From the NCBI GenBank assembly GCA_003250275.1, contig QKGW01000076.1:1-6358 (forward strand): a DNA stretch of 6,358 bases, in the 5' to 3' direction. This document shows, piece after piece, positions 1-5,345 of the stretch. A model generated the notes under the pieces. That model did not search any database, was not told the DNA's origin, and saw nothing but the letters and a program-made list of their open reading frames with translations. Position 1 is the stretch's first letter. Each line of letters begins with the position of its first letter. Position numbers and translations under genes: made by a program. The stretch is from Alphaproteobacteria bacterium (GTDB lineage: Bacteria > Pseudomonadota > Alphaproteobacteria > Rhodospirillales > Rhodospirillaceae).

Positions 1-1111
1 TGGCGCGCGCGTGTTTTTCGAGCCAGGCGACGGTCTTTTCGATCACCACGAAGTCGAACTCGGCGATCAGGCCGGTTTCCTCGGCGAAGCAGATGTAGCG
101 GTAGGGCGATTCGCCGAACTTGCCGCGGAAGCGGCTCAATACCTCGTAGTGGTGGATGCGCCCGTCGTGCAGGGACACGATCGGCTGGAACACGATCGAG
201 AAGTTCGAATGCGCCACGGTTTCGCGGAACAGGGTGACGGTCTTGACCGCTTCCTCGGCGAAATCGGCGAAGTTGGCGTTGAGGGCCGAGAGCGTGAGGT
301 CCTTGCCAGCGCTTTCCTTGAACTGGTTGATCGCGAAGACGATGCCTTTCGCGAGGTCTTCGGGGGCGAGGTCGTCCTGCCCGCTGATCGTCGCGGCGCG
401 CACGTCGACGGAGCCGCTGTCGAGGATCGTCGCCAGAAGGCCCGAAATCTCGGCGCGGATTTCCTCGATTTCGACGCCGGCTTCGTGGATCAGGCCGTAT
501 TTGCCGAGGCCCATCGTGCCCGCGATCTCGTTGCCGAGGGAGTGGGCGGAGAGAAGCGAGCTGATCGCCAGCCGGATGCTCCGCTGCTCGCCGCGCGAGA
601 GCTCGCCGAACAGGTTTTGCAGGTCGGGAACCGAGATCAGCGAGAGTCGGGCGTCGCGTCGCCGCGAAAGCGCCTCGTTTGCCATGTCGCAGAACGAATC
701 CGCGTCGGAGAAACCGTCGGAATAGCCGACCGGCTGGTCGAAATGCGCGTTCGGCGTCAGCTTGATGGCGAGGAAGAACCGCCCGGTGCCGTGTTCGTTG
801 ACGGTGTGATATCCCGCAACCTGGCAGATCTGCTCGCGGTTGTCGTGGCGCGGCAGGGCGAGGTAGAGATCCTGGATGCGGTTGCCGAAGCGGGCGCGGG
901 TGAGCGCCGCGCGCATCACCGTGTGCGCCGACTTGCCCGTCAGGTCGATGATGCTGGTGCCGACGAGGGCGGACGGCGGCTTGCCGAACAGCGCCTCGGT
1001 CAATCCGCCCGCGAAGCGGATCGTGAAGTCTTCGTCGAGTTCGAAAAGAATATCGCCCCAGCAGAATGCGAGGGACACGAATCGCTCACGCACCGTGGGG
1101 GGATGGGTCAT
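1..1111 (-). CDS. PAS / degenerate GGDEF / EAL signalling protein (C-terminus missing)
   Basis: A 370-codon open frame runs from an ATG at 1111 off the left edge, so the protein is cut within its EAL domain. Residues about 15-120 look like a PAS sensor fold (ILFELDEDFTIRFAGG near the start). Residues about 137-290 follow the GGDEF layout, but the signature is replaced by GLGKYGLI (about 201-208), so no cyclase activity is expected. The EAL domain starts near 303 with FQPIVSL and EVLSRF; E323 stands for the metal-binding Glu of the EAL motif, read here as EVL. The remaining catalytic residues lie outside the window, so phosphodiesterase activity cannot be judged. A Shine-Dalgarno GGGAG sits 8 nt before the ATG. 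No signal peptide or membrane segment is visible, so it is probably cytoplasmic. It follows cheW on the same strand, beyond a terminator-like hairpin. Likely role: sensory turnover or binding of cyclic-di-GMP. Confidence 0.9.
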   Translation of the reverse strand, partial: MTHPPTVRERFVSLAFCWGDILFELDEDFTIRFAGGLTEALFGKPPSALVGTSIIDLTGKSAHTVMRAALTRARFGNRIQDLYLALPRHDNREQICQVAGYHTVNEHGTGRFFLAIKLTPNAHFDQPVGYSDGFSDADSFCDMANEALSRRRDARLSLISVPDLQNLFGELSRGEQRSIRLAISSLLSAHSLGNEIAGTMGLGKYGLIHEAGVEIEEIRAEISGLLATILDSGSVDVRAATISGQDDLAPEDLAKGIVFAINQFKESAGKDLTLSALNANFADFAEEAVKTVTLFRETVAHSNFSIVFQPIVSLHDGRIHHYEVLSRFRGKFGESPYRYICFAEETGLIAEFDFVVIEKTVAWLEKHARA

Positions 1112-1133
1112 CGCCCGGTCTCCCGCGGCTCAA

Positions 1134-1160
1134 GAAAAACGGCGCACACGAGGCGCGCCG
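1134..1160 (-). terminator. Intrinsic terminator-like hairpin between cheW and the EAL gene
   Basis: Read on the minus strand, an 8-bp stem (CGGCGCGC pairing with GTGCGCCG, one G-U pair) with a 5-nt loop is followed directly by TTTTTCTT. It lies in the 81-bp gap after the cheW stop. The stem is modest, so it may terminate partially and lower expression of the downstream PAS-EAL gene relative to cheW rather than fully separate them. I see no clear promoter between the hairpin and the EAL gene. Confidence 0.6.
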
Positions 1161-1192
1161 CTGGTCTCATTGTTTCGCAGGAGCGTCTCATC

Positions 1193-1678
1193 TCAACGGC
1201 CAGCGAACCCGAGAAGGGCGTCGATGTCGAGGAGGATCAACAGCTCTTCTTCGAGCTGGATCACCCCGGCGGAGATGCTGCGCCAGCGTTGGTCGAGGGT
1301 CGTCGGATTGCGCTCGATGCGCTCGGTCGGCATCGTGATCACCGCGCCGACGGAGTCGACCTTGAGGCTGTAGAGTTCCGCGCCCTGCTCGACGGTGACG
1401 CACATCGGCGTCGTGCCCTCCGGCGGCGGCTTGAGGCTGAGGCACTGGCGGACGTCAACCACGGTGACGATACGGCCGCGCAGGTTGATCGCCCCGGCGA
1501 TCTCCGAAGGCGCGAGCGGGATGTGCGCGATCTTTTCGGGGATGAGGATGTCCTGCACCCGCTCCACGGGGATGCCGAACAATTGCTTCGCCACGTAGAT
1601 GGTGACGAAAACCTGTTCGTCGGCGCGGGCGGCGGTGGCGACGTTGCGGCCCTGGGTCGTCGTGGTCAGCTGATTCAT
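1193..1678 (-). CDS. cheW: CheW-domain chemotaxis coupling protein
   Basis: This 161-residue protein is one complete CheW domain (about residues 21-158), the usual length for a stand-alone CheW. CheW is a cytoplasmic SH3-like scaffold that joins the histidine kinase CheA to chemoreceptors. The family pattern is clear: FGIPVERVQDIL near 34-45, then IPLAPSEIAGAINLRGRI with the conserved N65-L-R-G68 turn, then VTVVDVR (71-77), and a C-terminal LLILLDIDALL strand. The first 20 residues are a polar leader. I chose ATG 1678 because it is preceded by AAGGAA, although the 13-nt spacing is long. An in-frame TTG at 1714 falls inside an inverted repeat and is less likely. A sigma70-like promoter lies upstream. 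No cheA, receptor or cheY is in the window, so it could serve a chemotaxis cluster elsewhere or a cyclic-di-GMP-linked chemosensory pathway with its EAL neighbour. Confidence 0.93.
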   Translation of the reverse strand: MNQLTTTTQGRNVATAARADEQVFVTIYVAKQLFGIPVERVQDILIPEKIAHIPLAPSEIAGAINLRGRIVTVVDVRQCLSLKPPPEGTTPMCVTVEQGAELYSLKVDSVGAVITMPTERIERNPTTLDQRWRSISAGVIQLEEELLILLDIDALLGFAGR

Positions 1679-1706
1679 CGTACCGGAACCGTTCCTTGCA
1701 GAGGCA

Positions 1707-1724
1707 AATTCCAATGTTGGAATT
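1707..1724. repeat. Inverted repeat at the predicted cheW transcription start
   Basis: Perfect 8-bp arms AATTCCAA and TTGGAATT are separated by 2 bp. The repeat is A/T-rich inside a G/C-rich region. It begins about where transcription from the promoter at 1732-1760 should start, a classic position for a repressor operator. Alternatively it is simply the base of a small hairpin in the 5' leader. The cognate regulator is unknown. Confidence 0.5.
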
Positions 1725-1731
1725 CCCGTCG

Positions 1732-1760
1732 ATTACCGGCCAATGGCGCGCTTTTGTCAA
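1732..1760 (-). promoter_or_regulatory. Sigma70-type promoter for cheW
   Basis: On the minus strand a consensus -35 box TTGACA (1755-1760) is separated by exactly 17 bp from GGTAAT (1732-1737), which matches 4 of 6 bases of TATAAT. The predicted start is near 1725, giving a leader of about 47 nt before the cheW ATG at 1678. The perfect -35 and optimal spacing make this the best promoter in the window. Confidence 0.6.
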
Positions 1761-1956
1761 CCCGAAACCCGGTTTTCCGCGGTGTCGGCGGCGGGGCTCG
1801 GCGCGGAAAATTGTTGCGTCGGCGCCGCACGGCGTGCATTGATTCGCCGCCGAGGCGCGTAAGACCCTCACCTGTGACGAAACAGCATGGCGGGCGCCGG
1901 ACATCGGAGAGCAACTCCGGGACGGACGCACATATCAAGATGAACATCAAACGGGT
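1761..1956. other. Intergenic region between divergent cheW and dgcN
   Basis: No gene is convincing here; frames crossing it are antisense or extension frames. It must hold the dgcNA promoter, but I find no good -35/-10 pair on the plus strand. The weak candidate TATCAA at 1933-1938 lacks a matching -35. Two overlapping short inverted repeats are visible: CGGAG-N5-CTCCG (1905-1919) and CCGGA-N14-TCCGG (1897-1920). These could be an operator or leader hairpin for dgcNA. A GCAC-GGC-GTGC element lies at 1827-1837. None can be assigned to a regulator from sequence alone. Confidence 0.4.
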
Positions 1957-1958
1957 AT

Positions 1959-1964
1959 GAGGAG
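1959..1964 (+). promoter_or_regulatory. dgcN: Ribosome binding site that fixes the dgcN start
   Basis: GAGGAG lies 10 nt before the ATG at 1975. It overlaps an upstream in-frame ATG at 1957, which itself has no good ribosome binding site. Initiation at 1975, giving an N-terminus of MQIERPYALFLGD, is therefore preferred over a start six codons earlier. Confidence 0.65.
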
Positions 1965-1974
1965 TTTTCCAGAG

Positions 1975-2979
1975 ATGCAGATCGAACGTCCGTACGCGCT
2001 GTTTTTGGGGGATGCGCCGGACCAGCTCGCGGCCAAGACGGCCGGGGGCATCGCCACCTGGCGTCCGGAGTGGTGCGTCGGGCAGATCCGCCTGCCTGAC
2101 TGCAAGGCCGACCTCGGCCTGGCCGACCTTTCGGTTGCGGAAGCCGCGGCCAAGGGCGCCAAGACCCTGGTGGTCGGCGTCGCCAACCGTGGCGGCGTGA
2201 TCGGCGGGGCGTGGCTCAAGACCATTCTCGAAGCTCTCGATCTCGGCATGGACATCGCCGCGGGCCTGCACCAGCGCCTCGCCGACGTGCCGGAGATCAA
2301 GGCGCACGCCGACAAGCTCGGCCGCAAGCTCTTCGACGTCCGCCACCCGAGCCAGGATTTCGCCGTCGCGTCGGGCAAGCCGCGCACCGGCAAGCGCCTG
2401 CTCGCGGTCGGCACCGACTGCTCGGTCGGCAAGATGTACACCGCGCTCGCTCTCGAAAAGGAGATGAAGGCGCAGGGCATGAAGGCCGACTTCCGCGCCA
2501 CCGGCCAGACCGGCATCTTCATCGCGGGTTCGGGCGTGTCGATCGACGCGGTGATCGCCGACTTCATCTCGGGCGCGGTCGAGTGGCTCGCTCCGGCGAA
2601 CGAGCCGGATCACTGGGACGTCGTCGAGGGTCAGGGTTCGCTGTTCCACGCCTCCTATGCGGGCGTGTCGCTCGGCCTGATCCACGGTGCGCAGGCGGAT
2701 GCCCTGGTGCTCTGCCACGACCCGGTTCGCGACCACATGCGCGGCCTGCCGGAATACCCGCTGCCCGACATCAAGTCGTGCATGGATCTCAACCTGATCC
2801 ACGCCCGCCGCGTCAACCCCGAGGCGAGGTTCGTCGGCATCTGCCTCAACACCTCGCAGATGACCCCCGAAGCCGCGGCGACGCTGAAGGCGGAGCTTTC
2901 GAAGGCGTTCGGCCTGCCGTGCGTCGATCCGCTCAAGGACGGCGTCGGCGCGATCGTCGCCGAGATCGCGAAGATCTGA
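1975..2979 (+). CDS. dgcN: D-glutamate N-acetyltransferase DgcN (DUF1611 family)
   Basis: The 334-residue protein matches the DUF1611 family over its whole length. Recognisable blocks are PYALFLGDA (6-14), KTAGGIATWRPE (21-32), TLVVGVANRGG (64-74), DVRHP (121-125), a P-loop-like GTDCSVGKM (146-154) and VVEGQGSLFHASY (216-228). The N-terminal part (about 1-130) corresponds to the DUF1611 N domain and the rest to the P-loop-fold C domain. Characterised DgcN proteins acetylate D-glutamate to N-acetyl-D-glutamate as the first step of a D-glutamate catabolic route. The assignment is reinforced by dgcA starting 9 bp downstream, since the two genes are diagnostic together. The protein has no signal peptide and should be cytoplasmic. 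Older annotations call this family an uncharacterised NAD-dependent epimerase-like protein, so substrate specificity is inferred from family and context, not seen. Confidence 0.88.
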   Translation: MQIERPYALFLGDAPDQLAAKTAGGIATWRPEWCVGQIRLPDCKADLGLADLSVAEAAAKGAKTLVVGVANRGGVIGGAWLKTILEALDLGMDIAAGLHQRLADVPEIKAHADKLGRKLFDVRHPSQDFAVASGKPRTGKRLLAVGTDCSVGKMYTALALEKEMKAQGMKADFRATGQTGIFIAGSGVSIDAVIADFISGAVEWLAPANEPDHWDVVEGQGSLFHASYAGVSLGLIHGAQADALVLCHDPVRDHMRGLPEYPLPDIKSCMDLNLIHARRVNPEARFVGICLNTSQMTPEAAATLKAELSKAFGLPCVDPLKDGVGAIVAEIAKI

Positions 2980-2988
2980 GGATAGACC

Positions 2989-3978
2989 ATGTGGGTGCTT
3001 GACGTTCAGCGCGAGAGTTGGCCGATCGCCGGGAGCTTCACGATTTCGCGGGGCTCCCGCACCTCCGCCGAAGTGGTGGTGGTTTCCCTCACCGACGCCC
3101 GCAGCGGGCGGCGGGGACGCGGCGAATGCGTCCCCTACGCGCGTTACGGCGAAAGCGTCGAGGGAGTGGTCGCGGAGATCGAGGCGGTGGCGCCGCTGCT
3201 CGCCTCGGGCCGGCTCGACCGGCAGGAACTCCAGACCGCGATGCATCCGGGGGCGGCACGCAACGCCCTCGACTGCGCGTTCTGGGACCTCGAAGCCAAG
3301 GAGCGGGGCCGCTCGGTGTGGGAAATCGCGGGGCTCGACCGCCCCGGCGAACTCACCACCGCCGAAACCCTCTCCCTCGACCTGCCGGAGAAGATGGCGC
3401 AGCAGGCGATCTCCAAGGCGGGCTGCCCGCTGTTGAAGATCAAGCTCGGCTCCGAGGGCGCGCTCGCGCGCGTCGAGGCGATCCGCAACGCCCGTCCGGA
3501 CGCGACCCTGATCGTCGACGCCAACGAGGCGTTGCCGCCGGCGGAGCTGGAGACGACCCTCCGGGCGCTCGCCGACCTCGGCGTCGCGATGGTGGAGCAG
3601 CCGCTGCCCGCGGGGGAGGACGATCTCCTCGCCGGGATTTCCTCGCCGATCCCGCTGTGCGCCGACGAGTCGTCGCACACGGTGAAGGACATCCCGCGCC
3701 TCGCCAAGCTCTACGACATGGTCAACGTCAAGCTCGACAAGACCGGCGGCCTGACCGAGGCGATCGCGATGGTCAAGGCGGCGGAGGCGGCGGAGCTCAA
3801 GGTGATGATCGGCTGTATGGTGGGCACCAGCCTCGCCATGGCGCCGGCGTTCCTGCTCGGCTCGCACGCCACCTACGTCGACATCGACGGTCCGGTGATC
3901 CTCGCCAAGGACCGCGAATTCGGCCTCGCGTACTCGCACGGGCGGGTATCGCCGCCGCTCCCCGATCTCTGGGGCTGA
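2989..3978 (+). CDS. dgcA: N-acetyl-D-glutamate racemase DgcA (dipeptide epimerase-like, enolase superfamily)
   Basis: This 329-residue protein belongs to the muconate-lactonizing subgroup of the enolase superfamily. The N-terminal capping domain spans about 1-115 and the TIM barrel follows. The catalytic set is complete: K150-x-K152 in LLKIKLG; metal ligands D177 (IVDANEA), E203 (VEQPLP) and D226 (CADES); and the second base K248 in NVKLDKTGG. The C-terminal D298-I-D300-G motif is typical of dipeptide epimerases. Paired with DgcN, the expected reaction is racemization of N-acetyl-D-glutamate to N-acetyl-L-glutamate. Without that neighbour it would be called an L-Ala-D/L-Glu epimerase, which remains the alternative. 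The ATG lies 9 bp after the dgcN stop, with GAGGA overlapping that stop and spaced 6 nt, so the two genes are probably translationally coupled in one operon. Transcription should end at the hairpin just downstream. Confidence 0.88.
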   Translation: MWVLDVQRESWPIAGSFTISRGSRTSAEVVVVSLTDARSGRRGRGECVPYARYGESVEGVVAEIEAVAPLLASGRLDRQELQTAMHPGAARNALDCAFWDLEAKERGRSVWEIAGLDRPGELTTAETLSLDLPEKMAQQAISKAGCPLLKIKLGSEGALARVEAIRNARPDATLIVDANEALPPAELETTLRALADLGVAMVEQPLPAGEDDLLAGISSPIPLCADESSHTVKDIPRLAKLYDMVNVKLDKTGGLTEAIAMVKAAEAAELKVMIGCMVGTSLAMAPAFLLGSHATYVDIDGPVILAKDREFGLAYSHGRVSPPLPDLWG

Positions 3979-3988
3979 GCCGCAAACG

Positions 3989-4015
3989 AAACGCCGGGGC
4001 ATCGCCCCGGCGTTT
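3989..4015. terminator. Bidirectional terminator between convergent dgcA and cytochrome c genes
   Basis: A perfect 12-bp stem (AAACGCCGGGGC pairing with GCCCCGGCGTTT) closes on a 3-nt ATC loop, 10 bp after the dgcA stop and 11 bp before the cytochrome stop. On the plus strand it is followed by TTTTGCTTTT. On the minus strand the descending arm runs into TTTCGTTT. It can therefore serve both converging operons. Confidence 0.9.
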
Positions 4016-4026
4016 TGCTTTTGCGG

Positions 4027-5331
4027 TTACGGATCGGTGAACACCGGTCCGGACGAGGGTTCGCGGTTCTCCTTCGCCACCCGTTCCCGCACCTTGGCGA
4101 CCTCGGCGGCGGTCACCGCCGGAGCGGCGTTACCCCACGACGAGCGGATGAAGGTGGCGAGCTTGGCGACCTCGTCGTCGGAGAGGCGCCAGTCGAAGTT
4201 CGGCATCGCCATGTCGGCTTCCTGCTTCGGCGTCGAGGGCAGGCGCGCCCCGGCGAGGATTACGTGGAGCATCCCGAACGGGTTGTCCGCGTTGACCAGG
4301 GTGTTGCCCGCGAGCGGCGGGAACGCCGGCGGCGCGCCCTTGGCGTCGACGAAGTGGCAGGCCGCGCAGTTGTCCATGTAGATGCGCGCGCCCGAGTCGA
4401 CGGCGAGCTTGGCGGCGGTGAGCTGCTTGGTGGTGGCGTCGCCGCTCGTGACCGCGCCCGACGCCTTCGCGGCGGGGAGCGACTTTAGGTAGGCGGCGAT
4501 CGCCATCAGGTCGGAGTCCTTCATCTCCGAGGTGCTGTGCGCGATCACCAGCGACATCTCGCCGGCCACCGCGCCGTGGGCGTTGCGTCCGGTGGCGAGG
4601 TATTGGGCGATCTCGTCGTCGCTCCAGCCCGGCAGGCCGGGGCCGGAGCCGCCCGCGCGCAGCGACGGCACCGGCCAGCCGTCGAGCTCGCTGCCCGAAA
4701 GGAACGCCGGGTCGGAACCGGCGTAGGCCTTTTCCTGGAAGGCGACGCCGCGCGGCGTGTGGCAACTGCCGCAGTGGCCTGGGCCTTCCACCAGGTATTT
4801 GCCGCGCAGGATCGGGTCGGCGGCGTTGGCGTCGCCCGGCCAGCCGATGCCCGAGGGCGCGAACGCGAGGTTCCAGAAGCGGATGCCCCAGCGCATACTG
4901 AACGGCCAGGCGAGCTTGGTCGTCTGAACCTCGTTCGCCACCGGTTTGATCCCGTTCATGAAGTAGGCGTAGAGCGCGGCGAGGTCGTCGTCCGAAAGCT
5001 TGGAGTAGGACGGATACGGCATCGCCGGGTAGAGATGCGCGCCGTCCTTGCGCACGCCCTCGCGCACCGCGCGGCTGAAGTCCTCGAGCGAATAGCCGCC
5101 GATCCCGACTTTGGGATCGGGGGTGATGTTGGACGCATAGATGTCCCCGAACGGGCTCGGCACCGCGCGGCCGCCCGCGTAGGGCACGCCGGAAGGCCCG
5201 GTGTGGCAGGCGACGCAGTCCGCGGCCTTGGCGACGTAGGCGCCGCGTTCGACCAGGGCCGGATCGGCGGCGAGGGCGGGCGCGGCGGCGAGAACGAGGA
5301 GCGCGCCCGAGAGGACGAGTGTGGTTTTCAT
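4027..5331 (-). CDS. Triheme cytochrome c subunit of a GMC-type dehydrogenase
   Basis: This 434-residue protein has a signal peptide (MKTTLVLSGALLVLAAAPALA, likely cut before A22) and three c-type heme sites: C39-VA-C42-H43, C187-GS-C190-H191 and C322-AA-C325-H326. Probable axial methionines are M104 (in YPAMPYP), M259 and M376 (in MPNFDW). Three cytochrome c domains in about 430 residues is the standard build of the electron-transfer subunit of membrane-bound gluconate, sorbitol and alcohol dehydrogenases. It takes electrons from the flavoprotein and passes them to ubiquinone on the periplasmic side of the membrane. I see no C-terminal hydrophobic helix, so attachment would be through its partner or an amphipathic segment. 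GGGAGGG lies 7 nt before the ATG at 5331. An in-frame ATG at 5349 overlaps the stop of the upstream dehydrogenase gene but has the ribosome binding site inside it, so 5331 is preferred. Confidence 0.93.
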   Translation of the reverse strand: MKTTLVLSGALLVLAAAPALAADPALVERGAYVAKAADCVACHTGPSGVPYAGGRAVPSPFGDIYASNITPDPKVGIGGYSLEDFSRAVREGVRKDGAHLYPAMPYPSYSKLSDDDLAALYAYFMNGIKPVANEVQTTKLAWPFSMRWGIRFWNLAFAPSGIGWPGDANAADPILRGKYLVEGPGHCGSCHTPRGVAFQEKAYAGSDPAFLSGSELDGWPVPSLRAGGSGPGLPGWSDDEIAQYLATGRNAHGAVAGEMSLVIAHSTSEMKDSDLMAIAAYLKSLPAAKASGAVTSGDATTKQLTAAKLAVDSGARIYMDNCAACHFVDAKGAPPAFPPLAGNTLVNADNPFGMLHVILAGARLPSTPKQEADMAMPNFDWRLSDDEVAKLATFIRSSWGNAAPAVTAAEVAKVRERVAKENREPSSGPVFTDP

Positions 5332-5345
5332 CGTGCGGCCCTCCC

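Noticed and set aside
1685..1695. GGAAC-C-GTTCC inverted repeat in the cheW leader
   Set aside because: The 5-bp arms with a 1-nt centre cannot form an RNA hairpin. It could be a protein site, but it is too short to call.
1811..1840. TTGTTG with TGCATT as a dgcNA promoter
   Set aside because: Spacing is 18 bp, and both boxes match the consensus only weakly. It is not distinguishable from chance in this region.
11..1960. A 649-codon open frame on the plus strand
   Set aside because: It is antisense to the PAS-EAL and cheW genes and spans their intergenic gap, including the promoter and terminator hairpin. Its product is an Arg/Ala/Glu/Asp-rich string with no family pattern, as expected opposite GC-rich genes.
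1675..4002. A 775-codon open frame on the minus strand
   Set aside because: It lies antisense to both dgcN and dgcA and runs through the intergenic region and the shared terminator. Its composition is Arg/Ala/Asp/His-rich and shows no domain, whereas the plus-strand genes have complete catalytic motifs.
2989..4040. Other plus-strand frames overlapping dgcA
   Set aside because: They give Arg/Gly/Pro-rich products without domains. One even crosses the terminator hairpin. They are frame shadows of dgcA.
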